Shown: positions 45,601-58,289, numbered from the stretch's first letter. The stretch: DNA of 64,000 nt from Mycogone perniciosa (GCA_025331125.1 JAOALB010000009.1:186001-250000), one strand, 5' to 3'. The notes: a model not told the origin generated them from the letters alone. Translations and numbers: made by a program.

Positions 45601-46370
45601 ATGACCCTGATGCCACCCTACGTCTCACTCAGCTACCGAACCGGAATCAAGAAAACGAAGGCGAGCAAATAATTCTGGGTAAAGGCTTTGAAAAGCCACT
45701 GAGAAAAGCTATCGTCGGCCTCATCAATCAACAAAAGCGAGAGCTGCTTCACCCTGAACTGGCCGAGGACTACAGCTTTCCTACCCTGCCTGGCTCACAC
45801 CTCAAGCAGCGCAATCCCATCCTCGAGCTCGTCAAGTCTATTATGCAGGTTCTATCGCTCGACAAGAATATCACGCTCGAGGCGCGTCTACTGCGCAAAG
45901 AGCTCCTCGCGCTATTCGAGATCCGCGAGTTCTCAAAGGAGGGTACATTTAATAATCCTTCTGAGAGCTTGAAAGTACTGCAGGTCTCATGCGACAGCTG
46001 CACTATGATGCGCGACTTGGACTTGTGCCGAGACGACGACCTCTTTGGCGCTGCGGGCGAGAATGCGGGACAGGGTTGGCGGTGCGGCTTCTGCAACACC
46101 GAGTATGATCGCATAGCCATCGAGGAGCGATTAGTCTCTGTGGTGGAGGGCTGGACGACGGAGTGGGCAACGCAGGATCTCAAGTGCGAACGATGCGGTG
46201 CCTTGAGGCTCAACGACTTCATGGAGCATTGTACTTGCAGTGGTGAGTGGAAGGAGATAGTGTCACGGGATCAGGTTGTGTGCAAGCTAGGCGTGATGAG
46301 GCGGGTTGCCAAGTACTACGGCTTGAAGATGCTGGGAAGTGTTGTAGATGGATTCTATGAGGGAATATGA
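39608..46370 (+). CDS. POL2: DNA polymerase epsilon catalytic subunit
   Basis: Three exons: 39608-40215, 40276-40418 and 40474-46370; introns 60 and 55 nt; 2215 residues, full length. It is the leading-strand replicative polymerase with proofreading. Seen: 3'-5' exonuclease motif DIETT (Asp287, Glu289), polymerase motif A DVASMYPN at 637, motif B NSFYGYVMRKGS at 825, motif C DTDG at 872, and the CysX cluster near motif A (DCAACDFNRPGKTCD) that holds an iron-sulfur centre in yeast Pol2. After about residue 1200 comes the inactive second exonuclease-polymerase half, and at the end the two Cys motifs (from Cys2090: CDSC and CGFC, then CERCG and CTC) that bind the Dpb2 subunit. Exon frames agree and there is no internal stop in the 5.9-kb last exon. 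Confidence 0.98.
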
Positions 46371-46787
46371 GAGGGCAGAGCTCTCTGATTGGCATGTATT
46401 TGGCGTTTTTGTTTGGTATTGCTCTTGGGCGGAAAACATATTAGCCATGAAGGCGGGCGTTTGTGGTCTTGGAGCCATTCTTATTTATTAGTAAAGATCA
46501 TGTATTCACCCTCAATTCTCTTTCATTTCCATAGCTAGATATGTACAAGGCATGCATAACAACCCAAGTAAACACGGCATCTCCCGCCCTAGTTGCTTCA
46601 AATCCGCAGACAAACCACGATGGTAACGTGTTAGTTCCCAAGGTTTAGTGAATCAACCCAAACGCTTCTAGTCTCATATCATACCATGAATTAAGATGGC
46701 ATTTATTTGGCCTCAGGGGCAGCCTTCCATTGTCGTCACCTGTATTGTCATATGTCTACCAGGTCATACTGAGGCGTGGTTATGACT
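46371..46787. other. intergenic between convergent POL2 and CUE3-like genes
   Basis: 3' flanks only; AT-rich; nothing else seen. Confidence 0.5.
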
Positions 46788-48824
46788 TCATCCAGCGAGG
46801 CCGCCACGAGACATCTTCTTGGCGCGCGCATCCCGCCTGTTATGGTTCGCTCTTGAGCCCTTGTGTGCCTCTTTATTCCTCCTCGCTGACTCTGTTTCTT
46901 TCTCTCCTGTTGGACCAGCGACGTTCCCTCCTCTGCCCCGGCCACCGCGGCCCCGTCCTCTTCCACGCCCCCCTCTGCCACCCCTAGCCGAATTGCCCCC
47001 ATCAGGATCACTCTCCTCGGCTCCAGAGCCAGCGGGGCTAGGTCTCCATGCCGTACGCTCAAGCTGCAACTGCTGTCCGCTCCACGCATACTTGGCCTCC
47101 AGTCTCCTCATTTGATGTGGATTTCTCGCCAAGATGACGGCCCATCCCTCAATGGCTTCATCCGACATGCCCGTTTCTTCTCTCAACTTGGAGCGTGCAT
47201 TACCCCTCCTCGTCTCCGCCTCCCTGCCGAAGATCTTGGGGTCTGTCTGGTAAGCACGGAACAGAGCTTCCTCGTTGCTTTCATTTACACCGTCGGCTTC
47301 TTGGTCTCCTGCATCTACTGTACCACCAACATCCGCGGCATCATAGGTATCGTCGCGTTCGTCATCATCGGAGTCAAACGCTGCGAGGGCTGAGAGGATA
47401 GCCGCCTTGGTTGGAGCTGTGGTTCGATCCTTGAGGACATCATCAGCTGTCTTCTTTGGATTCTTTCCAAAGGACACCTTGGAGACATCAACCACTAAGC
47501 GGTCAAAGTCGTCATCGTCGAATACGTTGCGCTTTGTTGGGAGTTGTGGTGGTGTTGGTTGCGGCGCCAAATGTATACTGGGCTTGACCACGGACTGAGA
47601 TGACCTGGAATGGTGTTAGTAAAACAGGGGAGAAACGAAACCCTATAGTCATCGCTTGTGAACTTGTCAAAATACTCACAGTGGCTCTGTTCGGTCCGCA
47701 GTAGCAAGGTGAGGCGGCAAGGTCTCACCAAGCAAGTTTGCCACGACTTGCTCCACGTCATCGCCATATTCTTCCAGACACTTTGACACGAATCCGGCGC
47801 CTAATTCAGGGAATAGATCTTGGATCTGTGTGACTTGGCTCATCCGGTGGACATGCATCTCCGCCTGCACATCTTGGCTGGTCTCTTTACCCTTGCCTTT
47901 GTCCACTTTCCTCTTGACTAGTCGCTTTGGACGGACCATAACACCAGTCTTGAACCCCTCCAAGGCGGTTATTCGATTTTTGAGGCTGGCTGTGGCAGGT
48001 CCTGATTCCTCGGCCTTGCGGAGCAGGACCTTGAGAATTGGCGTGTTTGTGACAAGATCAGCCACGAGCGAGTCGTTTGCGTTCAGGGGCCCCTTTTTGT
48101 GTGTTTCGGCCGCAGTCTGCATGGCAAATAATTGGTCGCTGACCATGGCCCATTTTGGCGGTTCTGATTCTATCAAGCCAACTAGAGATAGATACACCGT
48201 AGTGATGATGGCCTTGCGTAGGGGCGGATTCATCACCTGGAAGCATGTGACCAGGCCATCGAAGAAGTCCGATCCGGCGAGGAAGAGAACACACGCATTG
48301 GGAGACGCATGAAGCAGGGGGTTCAGCAGCGTGAGTCGAGATTCCACAAGCCTGAGGTCGCCTTTGATTCCCGAGTCGAGCTGTGGGATAAGGAGCCTCT
48401 TTAGCGAGAGTAGGGAGGATTCGATGTTGGCGGCTTGTTTGGCGAAGAGTTGTGACAGAAGAGGGGCTATGTGTTTCCGGGGGAATACTCTTGCGAATCC
48501 AGCTAGAAAGGTGAGTTCGGAGATTCGAGGAGATGGCGATAGTACGAGGAGACGTGATGTGAGTCGAAAGACGGTCTTCAGAAGACGTGGCGATATGGTT
48601 GTTGATGATGCAGGTTTAGCAGCAGTCTCCTCCACAAAGGTGGACACAAATGTCACCACAGACTCATCAGCCTCAACAGCCCTGTTGAACTCCCTATCCC
48701 CGAGGCTCAGGTAAGCCCGTGACAGCGCAATCCATGCGTCCTGGAGAGCATTCCAATCCTGCGATGAGATATGTTGCTGCCATGAGGCTTTAGGGAAAGG
48801 TGCAAACGGCGGTAAGTCGGCCAT
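46788..48824 (-). CDS. CUE3: CUE-domain protein, Cue3/ASCC2 family
   Basis: Two exons: 48824-47680 and 47604-46788; 75-nt intron; 653 residues. An N-terminal helical domain (about 1-280) is followed by a CUE ubiquitin-binding domain at about 335-378 (IQDLFPELGAGFVSKCLEEY and DDVEQVVANLL). The second exon begins with a disordered acidic region and the motif NVFDDDDFDRL, which recurs in Cue3/ASCC2 proteins, then EAIEGWAVILARNPHQMRRLE and an Arg-Gly-rich stretch near the C-terminus, ending in a basic tail. In yeast, Cue3 is part of the RQT complex with Slh1 and Rqt4 that splits stalled ubiquitinated ribosomes; a role in ribosome quality control is inferred from family. It is divergent from RPS20, 419 bp between starts. 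Confidence 0.85.
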
Positions 48825-49243
48825 GGCTCTCCTGTTGGTCTAATTCGATTTAAGATTCTATAAGAAATAGAAAGGAAAATCCGACTCATTGGGAGTCGGA
48901 GAAGACTGTATTTAATATTTAAAGCGGCTGCCAACGCCTCGTCTCTCTATGTCATCCATCTCGCAGCCTCAATCGCCGGATGATTCATGGTGACTCCAAA
49001 GGCCCATATTCGAGGTACGAAGTATTACGAAGTAGTACGTACCCCTCTGAGAGACCGCTATTCTGTTTACTGATTAGCGCATCGCACAGCGAGAAGCCCT
49101 GGGCAATTTTCCAATCCCCCACCAAAAAGTTCGCGACAAATCTTCCCGATTCCGATTTCGACTTCAACCTCCTCAACCGCCTTCATCACTTTGCCGCAAC
49201 GCCGCACCGTTCGAGTCGTGAAGGAACCATCAATCCGCCCAAA
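48825..49243. promoter_or_regulatory. divergent promoter of CUE3-like gene and RPS20
   Basis: 419 bases between outward-facing starts. A pair of tacgaagta-type strings lies at 49016-49040 and pyrimidine tracts occur near the RPS20 side. Confidence 0.5.
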
Positions 49244-49724
49244 ATGTCGTACCAGAAGACCGATAAGGACCACGGCGAGGCCCCTGTATGTTTCTGATGC
49301 CCGCACGCAAGCAAGCAGGCAAAGCGCAAAAGCACTAACACACCTGTCTGCTACAGAAGAGCCACAAGATCCGCATCACCCTGTCCTCCCGCAAGGTCCA
49401 GGTCCTCGAGAAGGTCTGCACTGAGATCATCGACCGCGCAAAGAACAAGGACCTCCGCGCCAAGGGCCCCGTCCGCCTGCCCACTAAGCGCCTGACCATC
49501 ACCCCCCGAAAGACCCCTTGCGGTGAGGGTTCCAAGACTTGGGACCGCTTCGAGATGCGCATCCACAAGCGTCTCATTGAGTATGTTTTTTTTTCATCTC
49601 TTTCCTGGAAGAAAGATGTGTCTAATTCGCGTCTCATAGCCTCAACGCCCCTACCGAGGTCGTCAAGCAGATTATTGTCAACATCGACGCTGGTGTCGAG
49701 GTTGAGGTCACCATCGCTGCTTAA
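49244..49724 (+). CDS. RPS20: 40S ribosomal protein S20 (uS10)
   Basis: Three exons: 49244-49285, 49357-49580 and 49640-49724; introns 71 and 59 nt; 116 residues. The sequence KIRITLSSRKVQVLEKVC, GPVRLPTKRLTITPRKTPCG and SKTWDRFEMRIHKRLIDL is the canonical eukaryotic uS10, a small-subunit head protein at the mRNA path and a known target of ribosome-collision ubiquitination. The split after a short first exon is normal for fungal ribosomal protein genes. Codon use is highly biased to C-ending codons, as expected for strong expression. Confidence 0.97.
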
Positions 49725-50149
49725 GCGGTTTTCCGAGTCCGAGAGGATGATGGAGGAGCTGACACTATGGCGTGGGAGATCATTGATCAAGTCCCCGATC
49801 AGATAGGCTCAAAAATCAAAAAGGATTACGACATATAGCGGCTTCCATGGTGACTGAAATCCGTATTGAATCCTCTATAATTCTGGCCTGGGAACTGTCT
49901 CTTTGTTCACGTATACAATGCCCATGCAGATATCGTAGTAGTCCAACTCTTTTCTTGTTGATTTCGCTCGCTCCCGCGTAGCGGATCCACGAGCTTTCCT
50001 ATACGAAGCGTCACCATTGAAGAAGTCCTTAACGCCATGGAATGCTTATATACAACGTGTGTCCATGAAAAAAACGTCAACCGTCCAACTGTTGCTTTGG
50101 TTCTCGTATCCCCCCAAACCGTGAAACCCGTCCTTCTCCCAAAACAGAC
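49725..50149. other. intergenic between convergent genes
   Basis: 3' flanks of RPS20 and the FG nucleoporin; nothing else seen. Confidence 0.5.
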
Positions 50150-52219
50150 TCAGAAATCCCACTGCGTACATTCCCGCAGCGGCGGTAGCTCCGGCATAAG
50201 ACCATCTGCAAAAGTGCCCGTCTGCACAAATTGAGCCCATTGAGTCTTGGATTTATCATCATACTCTCCTAATGGCAGCTGCGTATCCTTATTATAACCT
50301 GGCGGCCCGTCCGGGAACCAAATGCGTGACCAGGTACCGTCAAATGTCCGGATGCCGGGCTGCCCGTCCTTGTAAGTGACTGGCTTGCCTTTGAACATGG
50401 AAAGTCGGCCCGTCATGTCCTTGGAACTATAGCTGCCGATGGGTGGGTGTTGCTTCATGCTACCAGGGGGATAAGGACTGTTCGCACCACCACCACCACC
50501 ACCACCAGGTGCTTGTTGCTGTGGCTGTGAAGCTGCAAAGGGATTGGCTTGTGTCGAGTTACCGTTGGCTTGATTCTGACCAAACGGGTTGGCATTGGAT
50601 GATGGCTGCCCATAAGGAGTGCCATTGGTTTGTCCGAAGCTGCTTCCAGTCTGTTGGTTTGCTTGTGACCCAAACGACGACTGCTGAGGCTGTTGCGCAA
50701 ACGGATTACTGGCTGCTGGTGTCGGTCCTTGGTTTGTCGAAGCAAACGGATTTGCTGCCGATGTAGATGGCTGTCCAAAGGGGTTGGAAGCTGGCGGCTG
50801 CGCCGGTTGGCCAAAGGGGCTTGCCGTATTGTTTGTATTCGTGTTATTAGTCCCAAAAGGATTTGGTGCTGAATTTGCCTGGCCAGAGCTCGCAGTCGCG
50901 AATGGATTCGATGCAGGCGGGTTGCTGTTGCTGTTGTTATTGTTGTTTACTGCAGCAAAGGGGCTCGCGCTGGCGCCAGTCGCAGAAGCAAACGGATTCG
51001 GCTTCTGGCCAAGTTGACTAGGTTGACCAAAGGCATTCGCTGGAGCATTCTGCGGCTGTGCTTGGCCAAACGGATTGCTCGTCGTGTTTGGCTGCGACGC
51101 CTGTCCGAAAGCCGGGTTTCCAAACGGACTAGGTTTGGCCCCAAGGGCGGATGGCTGACCAAAGGCGGATGCTGGTTGAGATGGCTGACCGAACGCCGGT
51201 TGCCCTTGAGGAGGTTGCCCTTGAGGAGGCTGCCCGAATGGCGATGATGTCTGCGAAGGCTGACCAAAAGCAGAGGTCGGCTGAGACGGCTGACCGAAGA
51301 CGGGTTGTTGTGCTGGCTGTCCAAAGGGATTGGGACGTTGACCGAGGGCAGACGGTTGCCCGAAGGCGCTCGACGCAGGAGCACCACCGTCAAAAGGGTT
51401 CGAGGCTGGCTGGGGCCTCTTCCCAACAAGAAATTCCCCAAAAGGGGCTCCTTGTGTTCTCTCGTTGCAGATATCCTCTCGATTCGGATGACTGTTCGCT
51501 CCCTCTACTATGAATCGAGCGGCCTCGTTCACGTTACGTGCGGCGCTTTCCATCTGCTGTTTTGCGTTTTGATACAATTGTTGGGCTTCATTTAGCTATC
51601 GAGATGATTAGCACCTTGGCTTTGGCTTAGAGGAAAGCAAACCTTGAATGCTTGCTTACCGCCTGCTGCTCATTGCCTGAAGCCTTGCCTGTCAAGTAAT
51701 GGAGCCTAAGCTCTTCGAAGCTTTGTTCCCGTGGATATCCTCCGAATAGCTGATTCGGTGCATTCCTCCCCGGGGCGTATGCTGAAAGGATCCATTGGGG
51801 AGCGTCTATCGTCAGGTCTTTCTCGATGGTATCGGGTGTTATGTGGTACTTTGCTTCGTCTGGAGTCAGCCCCATCTTCGGTCATACATACTGAAGGCCC
51901 AAAGGCATCTGGGTCTCTGTCTCTTACACAGCGCGCTCTCGAATTCTCCTCCATTGCTTCCTCCTGAGCTTCCCCCTAAAGCTCCGAAACGGTTCGAGGG
52001 CTGGTTGCGATTGTTTCCAGCGGCGTTCGGATGCTCGAATCGGCAGTTGCCTAGCAGACGTCTCAATTAGCTTCTCTTGCAGGCACTAAAGCTGATACTC
52101 CCAGCGTGATGGTTCGGATCTCTTCTCTCATCCATTCGTTGGGTCGCCTAGCGGCTCTGTAGGGGTCACATACTGCCGTTCCTGCAATAGCCTTGCTGGT
52201 AGAATTTGCACAGCGTCAT
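50150..52219 (-). CDS. CCCH zinc-finger FG-repeat nucleoporin, Nup42/Amo1-like
   Basis: Four exons: 52219-52174, 52050-51928, 51859-51660 and 51595-50150; introns 123, 68 and 64 nt; 604 residues. It starts with a single C3H zinc finger (Cys4, Cys12, Cys18, His22) split by the first intron. A conserved block follows (DTIEKDLTIDAPQWILSAYA and FGGYPREQSFEELRLHYLTG), then a short coiled region, then more than 300 residues of FG repeats of the SAFGQP/NPFGQP type, and a conserved C-terminal globular part (YKDGQPGIRTFDGTWSRIWF). Nup42/Rip1 binds Gle1 and Dbp5 at the cytoplasmic face of the pore during mRNA export; S. pombe Amo1 has the same plan. The junction at exon 2 to 3 was chosen because it is the only GT-AG pair that keeps frame with a normal intron length. 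Confidence 0.85.
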
Positions 52220-52773
52220 GGTGGGAGGCTGGCGAAAACTAATAATTCGGCTATCAGCTCATTGTCTACTCCATCACGAAAGATGGGAATTGGGGAGTTG
52301 ATGCGCGATGATGTCGGAAATAAAGCCAAATCGTCACGTTCGTCGAAGTTCCCGATTAGATAGGTAGAGAGGACAAAAAAAGGGCGTCAGCCTTGCCAGC
52401 CTCGGCGGGTTGCCGATGTTTATTAGGCCTAAGATCAGCCCACTAATACCAGTATGGAATGCCAACCAATACCGGCGCCATTCACTATTAGTATTATTAT
52501 GCCTCTACACCGATAGAACACAGAAGCACATTTATATGATGATGCATTTCATAGAATTATCTCATTTGTTTTTGGTTTTTATGTTTTGTTGTTGTTTTTA
52601 TGTCATAACTACTGATCCAATCCCATAACTCTTCGGAAACGAACAAAAAAGTAGTACGAAGTACGTACTGTTCATCAATCTGCCTCGAATCAATCTACCA
52701 CCCTTTTCCCTTCGTCATTACCATAACTTCATGCCAGCGAGGCCCATCGTTTTTTTGGACGAAGAAGTTTAAT
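52220..52773. other. intergenic, no gene seen
   Basis: Promoter of the nucleoporin gene and 3' flank of the P450. Contains a tacgaagtacgta string near 52654. Confidence 0.5.
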
Positions 52774-54639
52774 TCATGCCTTCTCAGCCAATCTAAACTC
52801 AACCAGCGGTCCCGTCTTGGCGCTGGTGAAGGTATCCCTCAGCTGGAACTCGGTCTCACGGTGTCGTCCCCATTCAAGATCAGCATGGCCCTCGCCAGGA
52901 TCCACGACACCAACAGCCTTCCTCATGTCGTAGAGGAAGATGGTTCGAGCAAGTGTCGTTGTCATCTCAACATATGCCATACCCTTTCCAATGCATCCAC
53001 GGGGTCCAACGCTGAATGGGCAGAAAGCACTGTGGACCAGGGCGACATCCTCTGCAGTCGTCACTTTGGTGGTTACTGGGTTCGTGGCGCCCTCGATCCA
53101 GCGCTCAGGGATGAAAGTGAAGGGCATAGGATAGTAATCTTCGTTGTGCTGGACAGCGTAGTGGGGGGTTCCAACGACCATGCCTTCGGGGATTCTCTCT
53201 CCATCAATGGTGATGCCGCCTGCGAGGACTTCACGGGGAAGAATGCCGCCGACCGAAGGGGACAGGCGCATGGCCTCGTCGATACAGGCGCGGAGGTAAG
53301 TGCATGATCCAAGAGCCTGGCCGTGAACAATCTCCTCAGCGTCGTTGAACTTGGCGCGGATTTCCTCCATCACCTTCTTCAGCGCGTGAGGGTTGCGGAC
53401 TAGATAGAAGAGGGTGGCAGCCATGGCGGTCGAAGTCGTGTCAGATCCGGCAATGATACTATGGCAGCTTCGTCAGCACTGGTTCTATGTATTTCATCGG
53501 CCCGATTCTTGGGATAACTCACAGCAGATTGGATTCTCCCCAGAGCTCGGGCGTGCTGAAGCCTTGGCCGGTTTCGGGATCACGGGCCTTGAGCAAATAG
53601 TAGAAGAAGTCTCGGCGATCCGACTCCTCTCCGAGTTTTGTTCTCTCAGTCAACTGGCTCTTGCTATAGGCCATGTACCGGGCACGGCCAGCGGCCAGCT
53701 TGGGAAACAGGAATTTGTCGACCTTGAGCTTGTCAACAATGGGCATGGTGCCGCACTGGAAAATCATTGTCAGCACCAATATTCAATGTTCTTGAGTGAG
53801 TCTGCTCATCGCCTGTCTGGTAGCTTACAATCAGATGCCTAGTGGCAGCAGCCTCAACCAGATCCAGCGCAAAGCGGTTATCAGGCTTCTCCAGCATATG
53901 GAAGGCCTTGCCGAAGCTCAAGTCGCCAAGGATGTCCATAGCCAGATAGTCGCACCAGTCACTCATGTTTCTCGGCTGGGACCAGCCCTTGGAGTCGCTT
54001 CCGCCATCCTGAATGCCAATCTGCTCACAGAAAGTGCGAATGTTACCCAAGATATACCGCTGCATCTCCCTCATGGCGCCCTCGGCGAAGGCATGGGACA
54101 GGACACGGCGCTTGCGGGCGTGGACTTCCTTATCGCGGGTGTTGTGCGTGTTGGCAGCCGGGTGGACGAAGGCATTGTAGAACTCAGCTTTGCGAACATT
54201 GGAGCGGAAGCCGTAGATGTCCTTCAGGGACTGGTTGGTGTTGAAAGAGAGCGAGCTGGGGCCAAAGCGGACGACCTTGCCTGTAAGCGCAAACGAGTCA
54301 GTCTCGGTTCACTCGAGATATACTCCATAGATCCCGCCAAATCTTCTTACCATGTTTCTGATGGAGGCGCCAGAACTCCAAGTGGCGATCGCCCTTGTAT
54401 GCGTGGTAAAGCTGGTAGGCATCTGTGATCTTGGCGATGAAGGGGCCAGGATATTTGGCCAGAGGGTGAAAGTACACTCGGTAGATGATGAGGCCGAGGG
54501 TCTGACAATCGCATGTTAGCCACGCCATCTCTTATTCTCATGGCCCAAATCCCCAGCTTCTGCGACTTACATAGACCACTCCCGCGCCCGCGAGGACGCC
54601 TAGCCAGAGCCCCAATTGTTCCACGCTGAACAACGCCAT
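52774..54639 (-). CDS. cytochrome P450 monooxygenase
   Basis: Five exons: 54639-54571, 54501-54351, 54280-53829, 53755-53523 and 53458-52774; introns 69, 70, 73 and 64 nt; 529 residues. An N-terminal membrane anchor (residues 1-35) is followed by the Pro-rich FHPLAKYPGP hinge, the I-helix oxygen-binding AGSDTT (about 305-310), the ExxR pair at Glu363/Arg366, the PERW motif and the heme loop FSVGPRGCIG with Cys457. It belongs to a fungal microsomal class often annotated as benzoate 4-monooxygenase or isotrichodermin C-15 hydroxylase (CYP65-like); I judge that from overall pattern, so the substrate is unknown. The neighbour upstream on the same strand is an FAD monooxygenase, which hints at a shared biosynthetic or detoxification path. 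Confidence 0.93.
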
Positions 54640-55712
54640 GTTTGCGCAATCAGCCTGTCCACAGATGAATGCGAATATGAAAAGAAAAGGAAGAAGAAGA
54701 AAAAGAAGGCGCGCACATCTTTTCATAAGCTTTTTCCATTAATAAGGTGCTACGACTACCTGCGCTCCCCTCATAGTTGTCATACGCGTATCATTGACCT
54801 CGTTTGCCTGGGTCGGCTTTCCACGGCACACAACTGGTCACACCTCTCTTCAGCAGGAGTAAACTAAATGCTAGCCCTACCCCTTCTAGCTGGTTCAGCC
54901 AACTGGCCAATTGGCGGCTAGGTTCGGCGGGGGCTTTCCCGGCAGTCATGGGGGTTCGGTGTGGAGCTGAAAGATGGAATCGGGTTTTCCATGACGAATT
55001 CATGGTGACGTTACGGAGTTCTGTGGCACCTCTGTGGTGTACGGGGAGATAATATCAACAAATGGGAACAATTGCATTTCTTATCAGTAATCCCAAGACG
55101 GGCACACCCTCCCGCTGATAAATACGAGCAGGACGAGAATATTAGTTTCGGATCTCGCTCGTAAAACAACGGAGCCCGTGATCCTTCTTCCATGGCTGCA
55201 GTGCAAAGGTGCTCCAGAGTACCGGAGGTAATAGCGAGTCAAGCCGCTGTTGGAACCAATTCCGCAGACATTCCGCTAGAATGAAAACCCGGATTTTGCA
55301 GTGTTTGGCCTGCAGTGGAGCCGAAGAGTGCCGGCGGTATCCAAGAGAGGTCTCCACTTTTTCGGTCCGGAGTGGGACTGCGGCTCTGGCAGAAGTGGGT
55401 CGGGCGGACTGACGTATGTACTTCGTACGTCTTCTTACGTCTTCTGCAAAACCGCTCAATGTTGATGCAATTGTCAGCACCCCCACGAATCACAGTTCTG
55501 CATGCCCGCTCTTTAAGCCCGTATTATAAACTTCTCACATCATCATTCCTAGCTTGTGTTTCGTGGACTCGTAGGGCGTGGGGGAAAAACACACAAGATT
55601 TGAACATTTGGCCAATTACTCAACCCACTAAGATCAGTCATCATTCTCTCGCCGTCTCCAGATAGTTATGATTAATTATTTTAAGTACGAAGTACTTCGT
55701 GCAAAGTACTGA
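54640..55712. other. intergenic between P450 and FAD monooxygenase
   Basis: About 1.07 kb with no supported gene. Contains tacttcgtac- and tacgaagtac-type palindromes near 55418 and 55686. It is the P450 promoter and the 3' flank of the monooxygenase. Confidence 0.5.
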
Positions 55713-58289
55713 TTAATCCCCTAGCTTGGCGAGTAGACTCTCTCGCCATGACCAAACAGCCACATATGTAGCGCCAGGACCAACAAAAACTTGCCCAAGA
55801 ATGATATACAAAAGTCTCTGTAGGGCTTGATGTGTTGTTACATATCCAAGCCGCCGCAAATCCCAGACCAAGTACAGAAGATGGACGAAGAGTCCTGCAA
55901 TGTAATACAACACATTGCTCAACAACACGCCAACAACGACATTGTGGGTGTTGCTGAACACTCTCACGATGCTTAGCACATGTGTTGAGGTCAGGGCAAC
56001 AAAGACAACAGCGTATGCTGTCTTGAGCGATAGCAACTCTCTCTTGCTATAACGTTTGAAGGATTTGTCTTCAGGGGCTCCTGGCCCTGCAGTGTTGGAG
56101 TCACTGCGAAGGAGAGGGAGTGTTGTCTTCATTGCCCACGTTAGAAACACTGTGTACAGGATGATAGCATCCCATGGTCGTTGCTGTAGAAAGGCGAAAG
56201 GAGGTTGTGCAGGGAGAGACCCGGCAACAAAGGGTAAGATGGTCGCTATTCCAACGGCAAAGAGGACGACATGAGCCACATCATGGAACACAGAGCGACC
56301 AGCAACAGTGTTATTGCCGAAAATAGTGCCTAGGAAAAGGTAGATTTGCCCTACACGCAAAGAGCCCCCTATCTGGCAGGCTACCGCGAAGAAAATAGCA
56401 CTAAGCGCAATGAGGAGTCAGCACTATGCCTCCAGGTACCAAGTCGTAGAAGTTGTGGGATAGAAGAGATCAGCACGAACAGAGAGAGGGGTCCGAGTTG
56501 ATTACCAACTCTATAGGACTCAACAACCCAGACCAGTGCTGCAGAGATAACAAGGGGCACTCTGATGATCGTCGGCACCCCTTCAGCACCTTTATCATAG
56601 TTCCAAAAGCTAAAGAAGACCAGCACGGCAAGTAAACACAGCGTCAAAGCCGTAACCAGCCTCGAGGCCAAAGGTGAGCTCAACGGCTTTTCAGGCAGCT
56701 CATCGATAAAGGGGACTGAATGGGGTCGTCGGGGTGAATTTAAACCGCTAATCTGTAGCCGGGGCCCTGTGGGATATGGTGCTGTTGCTTGATTGAGCGA
56801 GCCATCTAAGCCCTGGAGTCGAATAACGGAGAGCGCTATGGTCGATAGGAGGGTATTTTCGAAGGCGAATATACGTTGGGCCATTTTGCCCGTATCAACC
56901 TGCTCGGCTGCGCGAGGTTTGCAAGCAGATTCGATCTCACTGAAGGCAGCTCTTATATCGTCAATAGACAGAAATGGTTGTTCAGGGGACATGGAGGAAT
57001 ATTTGAGCCGCTGCGCTATGCTGTTAACCAGCGCGGCGGCTTCTTCCAACGCCAGGTTTCCGCCTTGGCCGCTGTAGGGTGTTTGCTGTGCATAGCGTGT
57101 GAGAAGCTGATATCTGCGAGTGACTTTATGGGATGAGAGAAAGCTGGCTAGAAGGGACTCACATTGTGTGATGCATCTCCAATAGTGATGATGCGCTCAA
57201 AGTGCCAGTTTTTGTACACATACTCGTGGATGGGCGTCAAGACGCTTGACTGCATAGTTCTGCAGAGGTCACCAAAGGTCACAGTTTTTGTTATAGCTGT
57301 GTCTTTGTACCGCTCGATAAACTGCTTTTCGTCGTCCTTTGTAAACTTGGGTATATCCTTTCCCCTTTTAGGGCCTCCCTCCATGGGCTCGGTAGCTAGA
57401 ATGAAGATACGATTGAATGGTGCCTTTACGATGATCATGCTATAGCCTCGGCCGATCATAAATTCGGTGCCTATGCCACTGTTGGGTATATCGTCACAGA
57501 TGCCAAATAAGCATTTGTAGGAGCTCGGGACCTCTAGTAGACCATGTCAGCGACTTGTATGTCCGTCCTTCTTGCCTGGTACAGGCATTATCTCTAAAGC
57601 GCTCTGGTGGATTAGGTGTGGACTTACGCGCCTCCTCCTCGGTATCAAAGGTCCCTGGGCTGACCTCGTTCGCAATCCGGTGCATCTCAGCACGCACTTT
57701 GCTGTAGATTCCGTCGGCACCTACGAGGATGTCGCCGTAAAACTCATCTCCATCTTGCGTCTGCACCACAACACCATCCGCCATGATATCCACACGAGAG
57801 ACTCGTTTTCGCACAAAGACTCGTTCCTTGTGCTCGATTGAATCCCATAGGACTTGTTGTGTTGATTGGCGAGTAGTCACAATCATGGGATATCCGTGCC
57901 TGCAAGTCAGGCATGCCTAAATCAGCTCGATTCTATTCACTCCTCCTCTGAGTCCCGATACATCCCTATTTCTAAGCTCACCTTTTCTCAATGTGTTTCT
58001 TAAAACCGACAGAGTCTGTCAAAATTCTGCCACCTGGCAGGCGGAACCTTTCGGGAGCATCAAGTAAGTTCACGTCCCAGGCCGCTATAAGATCGTCGTA
58101 GCAGCCTAGTTGGTCAAGAATGCGCAAGCCATTTGGATGCAGGGCGATGCTGGCACCCTTCTGTGGCGCGATCTCGGGATATGCCTCAAGGAGCACATAG
58201 TCAATGCCTGCCTTCTCTAGCATCTTAGCCAGGCCCAGCCCGGCAATGCCAGCGCCTACAATCAGGACCTTGAATTCTTTGTCCTGCAT
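55713..58289 (-). CDS. FAD-dependent monooxygenase with long C-terminal membrane domain
   Basis: Five exons: 58289-57982, 57899-57628, 57533-57163, 57085-56440 and 56380-55713; introns 82, 94, 77 and 59 nt; 754 residues. The first 400 residues are a class A flavoprotein monooxygenase: GAGIAGLG at 12-19 (ADP binding), the VGADGIYSKVR motif, and GDASHN at 312-317 followed by TPYSGQGGNLALEEAAALVN (FAD ribityl site). This half resembles PaxM-type epoxidases of fungal secondary metabolism. After about residue 450 there is a polytopic membrane region of some 300 residues with about seven hydrophobic helices, much longer than the single tail anchor of PaxM-type enzymes. Exon 4 ends within that region and the frames agree, so I see no sign of two merged genes. 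Substrate unknown. Confidence 0.85.
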
